Below are positions 33,444 to 42,780 of a stretch of 64,000 bases of DNA, in pieces (the stretch's first letter is position 1; each line of letters begins with the position of its first letter). The position numbers and the translations under genes were made by a program. This DNA comes from Marivivens sp. Its GTDB lineage: Bacteria > Pseudomonadota > Alphaproteobacteria > Rhodobacterales > Rhodobacteraceae. The notes under the pieces are model-generated. The model was given only the letters and a program-made list of their open reading frames with translations. It did no database searches and was not told the DNA's origin. Location: contig JAHEBU010000001.1 of assembly GCA_024642115.1 (NCBI GenBank), positions 434,001-498,000 of the forward strand. The letters run 5' to 3'.

Positions 33444-35735
33444 ATGGCCGACACAAAAGACCTGCCGCATTCCGATGGACCCGCAGGCGGATGGGGGTCG
33501 CTCAAGGGGATCGCCCGCGTTTTCGGGGAAACCTGGGCCGACCCCGGCGCGATCGAAACGCTGGGCCGACTGAACAAACCCGGCGGCGTGATGTGCGTGT
33601 CCTGCGCCTGGCCCAAACCGGCCAATTATTCTGCCTTTGAATTCTGCGAAAACGGCGCCAAGGCGATCCTGTGGGAGCTGACCTCGGCCCGCTGCACGCC
33701 CGAGTTTTGGCACGACCACACAGTCACCGAACTGCGCGACTGGCCCGATCATGATCTGGAAATGACGGGCCGCCTGACCCGCCCGTTGAAGTACGATCCC
33801 GAAACCGACCGCTATGTCGCCATCGACTGGGACACGGCATTTGCCGAAATCGGCGCGACACTGGCCCCGATGGACCCCGACAGTGTGGTGTTCTACGCCT
33901 CCGGCCACGCGGGACTGGAGGCGTCGTATCTCTATGCCCTGTTTGCCCGGCTCTTTGGCACCAACAACCTGCCGCAAAGTTCCAACATGTGCCACGAGAC
34001 GACCTCGGTCGGCCTGAAAAAGGTAATCGGGTCACCCGTCGGCACGATCCTGTGGGACGACCTTGAACAGGCCGACGCGTTCTTTTTCTTTGGTCAGAAC
34101 CCCGGCACCAACAGCCCCCGCTTTTTGCATCCGTTGCAGGAGGCCAAGAAACGCGGGGCGTCGGTCATCACCTTCAACCCGATCCGCGAACAGGGGCTGG
34201 TCGCCTTTGTGAACCCGCAAAGCATCACCGACATGGTCACAGGCCACGAGACCGAGATTTCAGATCAGTATCACCAACTGCAATCAGGCGGCGACGTGGC
34301 GGCCATTCTGGGCCTGTGCAAGGTGGTCATCGAAGCCGACGATGCGGCGAAGGCCGAGGGCCAGCCCCGCGTTCTGGACGTCGATTTCATCGCCGAACAC
34401 ACAACCGGATTTGACACGTTCATCGCCAAGGCACGGGCCGTTCCATGGGACGACATCACCCGCGAAAGCGGCCTGACCGAGGCAGCCATGCGCGACGCCG
34501 CCGCCGTTTATATCACATCCGAACGCGTCATCGGCGTCTATGGCATGGGCCTGACCCAACACACACACGGCGCGCTGAATATCGCGATGCTGGTCAATCT
34601 GCTGCTGCTGCGCGGCAATATCGGGCGGCCCGGTGCCGGCTGCTGCCCGGTGCGCGGTCATTCAAACGTGCAGGGGCAGCGGACAGTCGGCATCTGGGAA
34701 AAGGCGGAACATCAGCCCAATGACAAGCTGAAAGAGTTGTTCGATTTCAACCCGCCGATGAAGGACGGCTATGCCATCGTGGACGCCATCGACGCGCTGA
34801 CCAAGGGAAAGGTCAAAGCGTTCCTGTCGCTGGGCGGCAACCTTGTCCGTGCGGTACCCGACCAAAAACGGACAGAGGTGGCTTGGGCTGCGCAGGACCT
34901 GACCGTGATTGTGTCGACCAAGTTGAACCGTTCGCACCTGTTCCCCGGCAAATCCGCCTATATCCTGCCCTGCCTGACCCGGAACGAGGTGGACGAACAG
35001 GCGACCGGACCACAGTCTGTCACGTCCGAGGATAGTTTTTCCATGATTTCCGGATCAACAGGGCACAGAAAGCCAGCCTCTGAACACCTAAAAAGCGAAC
35101 TAGCCATAGTTTGCGGCCTCGCCAAGGCAACCCTTCCCGCCCTGCCTTCCCTAAAATGGGACGATTGGACGGACGACTACGGATTGGTCCGTGACCTGAT
35201 CGAGGCGACCTATCCGGACGACTTTCACGACTTCAACGCGCGGATGTTCCAACCCGGCGGCTTTTGGCGCGGCAATCCGGCACATGACCGGGTTTGGAAA
35301 ACTGATGCGGGAAAAGCGGTGTTCACAACGCCCGACGAACTTACAGGTATTGGGTTTCAGAACCGCCCCGGCCGTTATCGCCTGTTGACCATGCGATCCA
35401 ACGACCAGTTCAACACAACGATCTACGGCTATTCCGACAGGTTTCGGGGCATCGAGGGCACCCGCGAAGTGGTCCTGATGAACCCTGACGACATCGCGGC
35501 GGCGGGGCTGACAGACGGACAAACCGTCAGGTTGATCTGCGATCTGGACGACGGACACGACCGGCGGCTGGGCGGACTGAAACTTGTAGCCTACAACATC
35601 CCGCGCGGCACGGTCGGGTCCTACTACCCTGAAACAAATGTGCTGGTGCCGCTGTCTCACCACGACGAACTGTCGAAAACTCCAGCGTCGAAATCGGTGC
35701 CGGTCCGGGTCGAATGGGACGATCAGGCCGACTGA
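33444..35735 (+). CDS. FdhF/YdeP-type molybdopterin oxidoreductase
   Basis: The 763-residue protein belongs to the formate-dehydrogenase-like alpha-subunit family typified by E. coli YdeP. It has an N-terminal iron-sulfur segment (VMCVSCAWPKP then FCENG, near residues 49-70). The molybdopterin domain has the active-site segment SSNMCHETTSVGL (near 180), and the C-terminal dinucleotide-binding domain begins near RYRLLTMRSNDQFNTT. The YdeP substrate is not established, although acid resistance and formate-like chemistry have been proposed for relatives. It faces the fds operon and its end overlaps fdsD by 13 bases. Confidence 0.82.
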   Translation: MADTKDLPHSDGPAGGWGSLKGIARVFGETWADPGAIETLGRLNKPGGVMCVSCAWPKPANYSAFEFCENGAKAILWELTSARCTPEFWHDHTVTELRDWPDHDLEMTGRLTRPLKYDPETDRYVAIDWDTAFAEIGATLAPMDPDSVVFYASGHAGLEASYLYALFARLFGTNNLPQSSNMCHETTSVGLKKVIGSPVGTILWDDLEQADAFFFFGQNPGTNSPRFLHPLQEAKKRGASVITFNPIREQGLVAFVNPQSITDMVTGHETEISDQYHQLQSGGDVAAILGLCKVVIEADDAAKAEGQPRVLDVDFIAEHTTGFDTFIAKARAVPWDDITRESGLTEAAMRDAAAVYITSERVIGVYGMGLTQHTHGALNIAMLVNLLLLRGNIGRPGAGCCPVRGHSNVQGQRTVGIWEKAEHQPNDKLKELFDFNPPMKDGYAIVDAIDALTKGKVKAFLSLGGNLVRAVPDQKRTEVAWAAQDLTVIVSTKLNRSHLFPGKSAYILPCLTRNEVDEQATGPQSVTSEDSFSMISGSTGHRKPASEHLKSELAIVCGLAKATLPALPSLKWDDWTDDYGLVRDLIEATYPDDFHDFNARMFQPGGFWRGNPAHDRVWKTDAGKAVFTTPDELTGIGFQNRPGRYRLLTMRSNDQFNTTIYGYSDRFRGIEGTREVVLMNPDDIAAAGLTDGQTVRLICDLDDGHDRRLGGLKLVAYNIPRGTVGSYYPETNVLVPLSHHDELSKTPASKSVPVRVEWDDQAD

Positions 35736-35938
35736 CGCAAGCGCCCCATCGCATCGGCGACGATCGGATCAATTCCGGTCTGGCCCTGATCCATCATCTG
35801 GTAGAACTGGTCGCGCATACGCGGTTCCCAGAAGTCATGAATATGGGCGGCAACGCGAGCGGCCTTGTCCTCATCGGGCTGCGATTTGAAGAACGTGGCG
35901 ATCTGGTTGGCCATATAGACCAGTTTGTCAGCCTTCAT
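35723..35938 (-). CDS. fdsD: NAD-dependent formate dehydrogenase delta subunit FdsD
   Basis: The 71-residue protein matches FdsD, a small subunit or maturation factor of the soluble molybdenum formate dehydrogenase. Family features are the start KLVYMANQIATFFKSQP and the HIHDFWEPRMRDQF segment (residues 39-52), followed by a short acidic helix. The ATG at 35938 has AGAGG upstream and overlaps the fdhD stop by 11 bases. It is the last gene of the fds operon. Confidence 0.87.
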   Translation of the reverse strand: MKADKLVYMANQIATFFKSQPDEDKAARVAAHIHDFWEPRMRDQFYQMMDQGQTGIDPIVADAMGRLRQSA

Positions 35939-36740
35939 GATGAGCCTCTTGGGTAATCCGCTGGGGATGGGTGAAAATGTCAAAGCCATAACCACGGGCC
36001 AGCGCCACAAGGGTCAGGCCAGCCGCATCGGCAATGCGGACGGCATGGGCTGTGGGGGCGGAAACGGCGATCAGGATCGGCGCGCCCGCAATCACGCATT
36101 TCTGAACCATATCGACGGAAATCCGGCTTGTGATGACAACCGCCCCGGTCGCGGCGGGTAGCCCAAGCCGGGCCATTCCACCGACCAGTTTGTCCAGCGC
36201 ATTGTGCCGGCCCACATCCTCGCAGGTCAGGGTAACCCCCTGCCCCGGCTGATAAAACCCGGCAGCGTGCACGGCGCGTGTCTGATCGTGCAGGGGCTGG
36301 TGGGCGGTCAGCCCCGCCACGGCAGCATCCACATCGGCGGGCGTCAGGCGCAGATCGGATGCGACGTTTGGCATCGGGCGCAATGCCTCGTCCAGACTGT
36401 CGATCCCGCACAGACCACAGCCCACCGGCCCCATCATCTGACGGCGGCGCGACGCCATCGCCTCGGCACGATCCTCGGCCAACCACATCTGAACCTCGGC
36501 CCCGAGGTCGTGGGTCAGAACCTCGATCCGCTCGATCTGCGACAGATCTGTCACGATCCCTTCGGTCAGGGAAAAGCCGCGCCCGAAATCCGCCAGATCG
36601 TCGGGCGTGGCCATCATCACGGCCTGCGTCGTGCCGTTATAGACCAAAGCGACGGGCGTCTCTTCGGGCAGGGCGCGGTGCATGTCGTGCACCCCGGCCT
36701 CGCGCACCGACAGACCCGTCATGCTTTGGGCACGTTGCAT
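35928..36740 (-). CDS. fdhD: formate dehydrogenase sulfurtransferase FdhD
   Basis: The 270-residue protein is the sulfur-transfer factor that puts the essential sulfido ligand on the molybdenum cofactor of formate dehydrogenase. The family elements are EETPVALVYNGTTQAVMMATP near residue 25-45 in part, the redox Cys pair in GCGLCGIDS, EDVGRHNALDKLVG, and the final GFDIFTHPQRI. The CxxC is in its usual place. The start at 36740 overlaps the fdsA stop (TGATG); the longer upstream frame runs through fdsA and was rejected. Confidence 0.9.
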   Translation of the reverse strand: MQRAQSMTGLSVREAGVHDMHRALPEETPVALVYNGTTQAVMMATPDDLADFGRGFSLTEGIVTDLSQIERIEVLTHDLGAEVQMWLAEDRAEAMASRRRQMMGPVGCGLCGIDSLDEALRPMPNVASDLRLTPADVDAAVAGLTAHQPLHDQTRAVHAAGFYQPGQGVTLTCEDVGRHNALDKLVGGMARLGLPAATGAVVITSRISVDMVQKCVIAGAPILIAVSAPTAHAVRIADAAGLTLVALARGYGFDIFTHPQRITQEAHHEG

Positions 36741-39634
36741 CACTCGGCCGCTGGCAGGATACGACGGGCCATTTCGGCCTGTTCGTTGTACTCTTCCTGC
36801 CACTCCGTCGGCCCGTTGGACGGGCTGATCTGCACCGCTGTCACCTTGTATTCCGGGCAATTGGTCGCCCAATCGCTGAAATCGGTGGTGATGACGTTGG
36901 CCTGCGTATCGGGGTGGTGAAAGGTCGTATAAACCACACCGGGCGACACGCGGTCGGTGATCGTCGCGCGAAGTGATGTTTCGCCCGCGCGGCTGGCCAG
37001 CTTGACCCAGTCGCCATCCTTGACCCCCCGAACCTCGGCATCGTGGGGGTGAATTTCCAGCAGGTCCTGATCGTGCCAGACCACGTTGGCCGTCCGCCGG
37101 GTCTGCGCGCCCACGTTATACTGCGACAGGATCCGCCCCGTCGTCAGCAGCAGCGGGAACCGTGGTCCGGTCCGTTCATCCGTCGCCACGTATTCGGTGA
37201 CGATGAATTTGCCCTTGCCACGCACAAAGCCTTCGACGTGCATCAGCGGGGTGCCATCTGGGGCGTCGTCGTTACAGGGCCACTGGACCGATCCACGCTC
37301 TTCCAGCAACTCGTAGGTGACATTGGCAAAACTGGGCGTGGTCGCGGCAATCTCGTCCATGATCTGGCTGGGATGGGTATAGGCCCAGTTGGCCCCCATC
37401 GCCTGCGCGAGCAGTTGCGTGACTTCCCAATCCTCATAGCCATTGCGCGGCTGCATGACCTTGCGCACGCGGTTGATGCGGCGTTCGGCGTTGGTAAACG
37501 TCCCGTCCTTTTCCAAGAAGGTCGAGCCGGGCAGGAACACATGGGCATAATTCGCCGTCTCGTTCAGGAACAGGTCGTGGACGATGACACATTCCATCGC
37601 GGCAAGCCCTGCGGCGACGTGGTGCGTGTCGGGGTCGGATTGCAGGATATCCTCGCCCTGGCAATACAGACCCTTGAACGTCCCATCGACGGCGGCGTCC
37701 AGCATGTTGGGGATGCGCAGGCCCGGTTCGTTGTCGATCGTGACCCCCCAGAGCGATTCAAAGATCGCCCGCACATCGTCGTTCTTGACGTGCCGGTAGC
37801 CCGGCAGTTCGTGCGGGAACGACCCCATGTCGCAGGATCCCTGCACGTTGTTCTGACCGCGCAACGGGTTCACGCCCACACCCTGACGACCGATGTTGCC
37901 GGTCAGCATGGCAAGGTTGGCGATGGCGATAACGGTAGTCGACCCTTGGGAATGTTCGGTCACGCCCAGGCCATAGTAGATCGCCCCGTTGCCGCCGGTG
38001 GCGAATAGCCGGGCGGCCTGACGCAACTCTTCGGCGGGGACGCCAGTCAATAGTTCGGTCGCCTCGGGCGAATGGCGCGGTTGGCTCACGAATTCGGCGT
38101 AGTCCTGAAATTCGTCCCAGTCGCAGCGTTCGCGGATAAACGCCTCGTCCATCAGTCCCTCTGTCACGATGACATGGGACAGGGCGGTGACGACGGCAAC
38201 GTTGGTGCCTGGACGAAGGGGCAGATGATGCGCGGCCTTGATGTGCGCCGACTTGACCAGATCAATCCGGCGCGGGTCGATGACAATCAATTTGGCACCC
38301 TTGCGCAGGCGCTTTTTCAGGCGGGAAGCAAAAACAGGATGCCCATCGGTCGGGTTGGCGCCGATGACGATGACGACATCGGTATGTTCAACAGAATCGA
38401 AATCCTGCGTTCCAGCGCTGGTGCCAAACGTCTGGCCCAAGCCATAACCCGTCGGCGAATGGCACACACGGGCGCAGGTGTCGGTGTTGTTGTTGCCGAA
38501 CACACCGCGCGCCAGTTTCTGCACCAGATAGGTTTCTTCGTTGGTGCAGCGGCTCGACGTGATGACGCCAATCGACTTTTTACCGTACTTTTCCTGCAAA
38601 CCGCGCATCCGGTCGGCGGCAAATGTCATGGCCTCAGACCAGTCAACCTCGCGCCAGGGATCAGTAATCTGGTCGCGGATCATCGGTTTGAGGATGCGGT
38701 CAGTGTGGGAGGCATAGCCATAGGCAAAGCGACCCTTGACGCACGAATGGCCCCGGTTGGCCTTGCCGTTCTTGTAGGGGGTCATGCGGATCAACTGGTC
38801 GCCGCGCATCTCGGCCTTGAACGAACAGCCCACGCCGCAATAGGCGCAGGTTGTTATGACCGACCGCTCGGGCGTGCCCATCTCGATCACGGATTTTTCC
38901 TGCAACGTGGCAGTCGGGCAGGCAGCCACACAGGCCCCGCAGGACACACAATCAGAGGACATGAAATTGTCGGACGACATGCCCGCAGACACACGGCTGT
39001 CAAACCCTCGCCCTTCGATGGTCAGGGCAAACGTCCCCTGAACCTCTTCACAGGCGCGCACGCAGCGCGAACAGACGATGCACTTGGCCGGATCATAAGT
39101 GAAATAGGGGTTGGAATCGTCCTTGGGGATGTAATGCGGATTGGCCTCGCCATTGGCGCGGACGGCAAAGTGGGTATCCTTGGCCTCGTACCGCACATCG
39201 CGCAGACCCACGGCCCCAGCCATATCCTGCAACTCGCAATCGCCATTGGCCGAACAGGTCAGACAATCCAGCGGGTGGTCCGAGATATACAGCTCCATGA
39301 CGCCCTTGCGGATCTTTTGCACCTTGGGGGACTGGGTGTGAACGACCATGCCTTCGGTGACGGGGGTGGTGCAGGACGCAGGCGTGCCGCGCCGACCTTC
39401 GATTTCCACGACGCACAGACGGCAGGACCCGAACGCCTCGACGCTATCGGTCGCACACAGTTTAGGCACGGCGATCCCCGCCATGTTCGACGCCCGCATG
39501 ACCGATGTGCCCTCTGGCACGGTGACCGGAAAGCCGTCGATGGTCAGGGTCACCGTCTTGTCCGACGTGACAGCCGGGGTACCCATGTCGCGGTCATCCA
39601 GAACGGACATCGGGGGAATGATAAAATCTTTCAT
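36740..39634 (-). CDS. fdsA: NAD-dependent formate dehydrogenase alpha subunit FdsA
   Basis: The 964-residue catalytic subunit oxidises formate to CO2 at a bis-molybdopterin centre. Cofactor motifs run in order. An N-terminal [2Fe-2S] domain has Cys at 60, 71 and 74 plus a distal Cys. A His-ligated [4Fe-4S] site follows (HPLDCLTCSANGDC), then two ferredoxin clusters (CIVCSRCVRACEE and CVSCGACVAACPT). The molybdopterin-domain [4Fe-4S] is CAYCGVGCSF, and the Cys of ARVCHSPTGYG is the metal ligand. Electrons pass to FdsB/FdsG and NAD. The length matches Rhodobacter and Cupriavidus FdsA. Confidence 0.94.
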   Translation of the reverse strand: MKDFIIPPMSVLDDRDMGTPAVTSDKTVTLTIDGFPVTVPEGTSVMRASNMAGIAVPKLCATDSVEAFGSCRLCVVEIEGRRGTPASCTTPVTEGMVVHTQSPKVQKIRKGVMELYISDHPLDCLTCSANGDCELQDMAGAVGLRDVRYEAKDTHFAVRANGEANPHYIPKDDSNPYFTYDPAKCIVCSRCVRACEEVQGTFALTIEGRGFDSRVSAGMSSDNFMSSDCVSCGACVAACPTATLQEKSVIEMGTPERSVITTCAYCGVGCSFKAEMRGDQLIRMTPYKNGKANRGHSCVKGRFAYGYASHTDRILKPMIRDQITDPWREVDWSEAMTFAADRMRGLQEKYGKKSIGVITSSRCTNEETYLVQKLARGVFGNNNTDTCARVCHSPTGYGLGQTFGTSAGTQDFDSVEHTDVVIVIGANPTDGHPVFASRLKKRLRKGAKLIVIDPRRIDLVKSAHIKAAHHLPLRPGTNVAVVTALSHVIVTEGLMDEAFIRERCDWDEFQDYAEFVSQPRHSPEATELLTGVPAEELRQAARLFATGGNGAIYYGLGVTEHSQGSTTVIAIANLAMLTGNIGRQGVGVNPLRGQNNVQGSCDMGSFPHELPGYRHVKNDDVRAIFESLWGVTIDNEPGLRIPNMLDAAVDGTFKGLYCQGEDILQSDPDTHHVAAGLAAMECVIVHDLFLNETANYAHVFLPGSTFLEKDGTFTNAERRINRVRKVMQPRNGYEDWEVTQLLAQAMGANWAYTHPSQIMDEIAATTPSFANVTYELLEERGSVQWPCNDDAPDGTPLMHVEGFVRGKGKFIVTEYVATDERTGPRFPLLLTTGRILSQYNVGAQTRRTANVVWHDQDLLEIHPHDAEVRGVKDGDWVKLASRAGETSLRATITDRVSPGVVYTTFHHPDTQANVITTDFSDWATNCPEYKVTAVQISPSNGPTEWQEEYNEQAEMARRILPAAE

Positions 39635-41154
39635 TCGGCGGCCTCCTTGGCTGCGGCGAAGTCATCGGGGAAATGGGTAAGGGCGGACATGACCGGATAG
39701 GGGGTGAACCCGCCAAGGGCACACAGCGACCCGTCCTTCATCGTTTCGCACAGGTCTTTTAGCAGCGGGATGGCCGTAGCGTCCCCAGCGGCGATCCGAT
39801 CCACGGTTTCGACCCCGCGCACCGCGCCAATCCGACAGGGGGTACATTTGCCGCAGGATTCCACGGCGCAGAACTCCATCGCGAAACGGGCCATGCCCAG
39901 CATGTCGGTGGTGTCGTCAAACAGGACAACGCCCGCGTGGCCGATCAAACCGCCCTGCCCGTCGAATTCTTCGTACCCAAAGGGTGTGTCGAATTTCGAC
40001 CGGGGGAAATATGCGCCCAAGGGGCCGCCGACCTGCACCGCCTTGACCGGGCGGCCCTTCGCCGTCCCGCCCGCGATGTCATCAACCAACTGGCCGAGCG
40101 TCATGCCAAAGGCCGTCTCGAACAGCCCGCCGTGTTTGACGTTGCCTGCGATCTGGACTGGAATCGTGCCACGCGACCGACCCAGCCCGAAATCCTTGTA
40201 GAATTGCGCGCCGCGCTCGAAAATCACCGGGATCGTGGCCAGTGAAATGACGTTGTTCACAACGGTCGGCTTGCCCAGGAACCCCTCAAGCGCGGGCAGC
40301 GGCGGCTTGGCCCTGACCACGCCGCGCTTTCCCTCGAGCGAATTGAGCAGCGACGTTTCCTCGCCACAGACATAAGCCCCGGCCCCCACACGGATTTCCA
40401 TGTCAAACGCATGGGCAGATCCGAGGACGGATTTGCCCAGCACGCCTGCCTTTCGGGCGGCGTCCACGGCCAAATTCATCACCTCGATCGCATCCGGATA
40501 TTCGGACCGCAGATAGACATAGCCTTTGTCAGCACCCACGCCGATCGCGGCGATCACCATCCCTTCGATCAGGGACAGCGGGTCGCCTTCCATGATCATT
40601 CGGTCGGCAAAGGTGCCGCTGTCGCCTTCGTCGGCATTGCAGACGATGTATTTCTTGGGACCAGCGGCCTTGCGCACCGTGTCCCATTTGATCCCGGTCG
40701 GAAACCCTGCACCGCCCCGGCCACGCAAGCCGCTGTCCGTGGTTTCCTTGGTGATCTGTTCCTGCGTCATGCCCAAGGCACGGCGCAGGCCCTTCAACCC
40801 GCCATGCGCCTCGTACTCGGCCACACTCAGCGGGTCGATCAGGCCACAACGGGCAAAGGTCAGGCGGGTCTGTTTGGCAAAGAACGGAATATCCTCGACC
40901 CGGCCCACGGCCTTGTCACTGTTGCCGTCCAGAATGGCAGCCACATCTTTGGGCGAGGCGGGGCCGTAAGCCAGCCGTTCACCGTCCTTTTCAACCTCGA
41001 CCAAAGGCTCCAGCCAGACCATGCCGCGCGACCCGTTGCGCACGATCTGCGCGTCCATGCCGCGCCTGGTCAGTTCGGCCTGCATCGCAGCCACAACCGC
41101 ATCTGCGCCCATCGCACGGGCGGCGGCATCGCGAGGAATGTAGATTTTCATCAT
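39631..41154 (-). CDS. fdsB: NAD-dependent formate dehydrogenase beta subunit FdsB
   Basis: The 507-residue flavoprotein reduces NAD with electrons from formate. It resembles NuoF with an N-terminal extension of the NuoE-like thioredoxin type. FMN/NAD segments are GLRGRGGAGFPTGIKW (near residue 145), NADEGDSGTFADR and GAGAYVCGEETSLLNS. The [4Fe-4S] ligands are C434, C437 and C440 in ESCGKCTPC, with a distal Cys near 480. It overlaps fdsG and fdsA by four bases each. Confidence 0.93.
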   Translation of the reverse strand: MMKIYIPRDAAARAMGADAVVAAMQAELTRRGMDAQIVRNGSRGMVWLEPLVEVEKDGERLAYGPASPKDVAAILDGNSDKAVGRVEDIPFFAKQTRLTFARCGLIDPLSVAEYEAHGGLKGLRRALGMTQEQITKETTDSGLRGRGGAGFPTGIKWDTVRKAAGPKKYIVCNADEGDSGTFADRMIMEGDPLSLIEGMVIAAIGVGADKGYVYLRSEYPDAIEVMNLAVDAARKAGVLGKSVLGSAHAFDMEIRVGAGAYVCGEETSLLNSLEGKRGVVRAKPPLPALEGFLGKPTVVNNVISLATIPVIFERGAQFYKDFGLGRSRGTIPVQIAGNVKHGGLFETAFGMTLGQLVDDIAGGTAKGRPVKAVQVGGPLGAYFPRSKFDTPFGYEEFDGQGGLIGHAGVVLFDDTTDMLGMARFAMEFCAVESCGKCTPCRIGAVRGVETVDRIAAGDATAIPLLKDLCETMKDGSLCALGGFTPYPVMSALTHFPDDFAAAKEAAE

Positions 41155-41630
41155 TTCAAATCCCCGACGATGGCGTCAAATTTCTTCTCATCCACCCAGC
41201 CCACAACCTGCCCATCGACCAGCGCGGCGGGACCACAGGCGCACAGACCCAGGCAATAGACGGGTTCAAGGGTCACTGTGCCGTCCTTGGTCGTGCCGCC
41301 CCACTCAACGCCCAGCGCCTTTTTTGCATGGGCGGCGACGCGGTTGGCACCGATGGCCTGACAGGCCTCGGCGCGACACAGCTTGACCACATGGGCGCCT
41401 GCGGGTTCTTGGCGGAAGTCATGATAGAACGACATCACCCCATGCACCTCGGCGCGGGTGACGTTCAAGCGGTCAGCGATCTGTGGCAGAGCGGTCTGGG
41501 GAACATGACCATATTCGGCTTGCACAGCATGGAGGATCGGCAGCAACGGCCCCTCCAACACCATGCAGTCGTCCAGAATTTCGTTCAGGCGCGGCGCGAT
41601 GGCTTCGGCCGAAAGGGCGGCTGCCGACAT
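41151..41630 (-). CDS. fdsG: NAD-dependent formate dehydrogenase gamma subunit FdsG
   Basis: The 159-residue protein is a NuoE-like subunit with a thioredoxin-fold [2Fe-2S] cluster. Ligands are the two Cys of LCRAEACQAIGA and the two Cys in CLGLCACGP, in the expected order and spacing. The helix-rich N-terminal part ends in VTRAEVHGVMSFYHDFR, typical of the family. The ATG at 41630 has a GGGGAGAG site upstream. It is the first structural gene of fdsGBA-fdhD-fdsD. Confidence 0.92.
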   Translation of the reverse strand: MSAAALSAEAIAPRLNEILDDCMVLEGPLLPILHAVQAEYGHVPQTALPQIADRLNVTRAEVHGVMSFYHDFRQEPAGAHVVKLCRAEACQAIGANRVAAHAKKALGVEWGGTTKDGTVTLEPVYCLGLCACGPAALVDGQVVGWVDEKKFDAIVGDLK

Positions 41631-41706
41631 GTCTCTCTCCCCGGTATGGCTGTGCATACAATGAGGCCAGAACGATATGGGTTTCAATACCGATGTTCCG
41701 TTAGTC

Positions 41707-41723
41707 GATAGGCAACTCCTATC
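41707..41723. promoter_or_regulatory. inverted repeat, candidate LysR (FdsR) site before fdsG
   Basis: GATAGG (41707-41712) and CCTATC (41718-41723) form a perfect inverted repeat with a 5-base spacer and contain a T-N11-A core, as expected for a LysR-type site. It lies 77 bases before fdsG and overlaps the stop codon of the regulator gene. Confidence 0.55.
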
Positions 41724-42612
41724 AGGCAGAAAGATCGGAAAGCGACCCCGCTTCGGCCAAAAGCGCCGCCAAAACGGGGGTATGCGGTTCGCGCCAGGGC
41801 GCGATCAGGCCGACAGCATGACTGACAGCCGGATCACGCATGGGAATCGCTACCAGATTCTTGCCCGACACCATGAAGCGGGCCTGCTGAACAGGCAGGA
41901 TCGTAACCCAATCGCCTGTCTCGGCGTGGGCGAGCAGAACGATGGTCGAATTGCTTTCGACCGCCGCCGTGACGTTCACGCCGACCTCCTGAAAATTCTG
42001 ATTGATGATCCGGCGGTTCTGCATGTCCGGGGTCAGCAGGCACAGCGGCATATCGGCGATTTCGTCCCACCCGACCTCTGTCCGGTCCGCCAGCGGGCCA
42101 TCCGCCCGACAGACAAAGACATATCGTTCGCGGTAGAGCGGGACGGTGGTGACCCGCCCCAGCGGTTCGTTGTCGAGGTAGGAAATGCCTGCGTCCACTT
42201 CGAGGTTTTCGATCATCGACAAGATCTCGATCGAGGTGCGCGACAGGATCGTAAAGCTAACGTTGGGATGGGCCTTGCCAAAGCGGGCAGTCAAGGTGGC
42301 TGCCGTGGTCAGCGCCGTCGGAATGACAGCCAGTCGCAGATTGCCCGACAACCCCTCGCGGACGGCGCGCATCTCTTCGCGCATGGTGCGGACATCGCCG
42401 ACAATCTGACGCGCCCAGACCAGCACTCTTTGCCCCTCTGGCGTCAAACCACCATATCGGGATCCGCGCCAGACCAACTGCACCCCCAACTGTGCCTCAA
42501 GCTGCTTTATCCCTGCGGACAGGGACGGTTGGGTGATGCCAAGGCTGTCGGCAGCCTTGCCGAAATGGCCTTCGCGGGCGAGGGCGATGAACATGTCCAG
42601 TTTGTCGATCAT
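41722..42612 (-). CDS. fdsR: LysR-family regulator of the formate dehydrogenase operon
   Basis: The 296-residue protein has the LysR helix-turn-helix (residues 1-60; HFGKAADSLGITQPSLSAGIKQLEAQLG) and a periplasmic-binding-like effector domain (about 90-290). Its place directly upstream of and co-directional with fdsG matches FdsR in other bacteria, where it controls fds expression in response to formate. The ATG at 42612 is where homology to LysR proteins starts (MIDKLDMFIALAREG); an upstream ATG at 42672 adds 20 residues without the family pattern. Confidence 0.83.
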   Translation of the reverse strand: MIDKLDMFIALAREGHFGKAADSLGITQPSLSAGIKQLEAQLGVQLVWRGSRYGGLTPEGQRVLVWARQIVGDVRTMREEMRAVREGLSGNLRLAVIPTALTTAATLTARFGKAHPNVSFTILSRTSIEILSMIENLEVDAGISYLDNEPLGRVTTVPLYRERYVFVCRADGPLADRTEVGWDEIADMPLCLLTPDMQNRRIINQNFQEVGVNVTAAVESNSTIVLLAHAETGDWVTILPVQQARFMVSGKNLVAIPMRDPAVSHAVGLIAPWREPHTPVLAALLAEAGSLSDLSA

Positions 42613-42685
42613 GGGTTGATCATCCCCGGAACGGGGGCGGGGGCAATGGGGCAAATGAAAGGTTATCGTCAACGGGTGCGGGACC

Positions 42686-42706
42686 TTTCGTCAAATCCTG
42701 ACGAAA
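42686..42706. promoter_or_regulatory. TTTCGTCA-N5-TGACGAAA inverted repeat
   Basis: A perfect 8-bp inverted repeat with a 5-base spacer lies between the divergent LysR and Rieske genes, 74 bases before the Rieske start. A half-site-like ATCGTCAA lies about 20 bases upstream. It is a probable operator; the protein that binds it is unknown. Confidence 0.6.
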
Positions 42707-42780
42707 AGGATGCAAGGGATGATTGCCAAACGCGCGCCTCTGCCCGCTAATCGTCCCAACCGCCACAAAAGGACACGACC

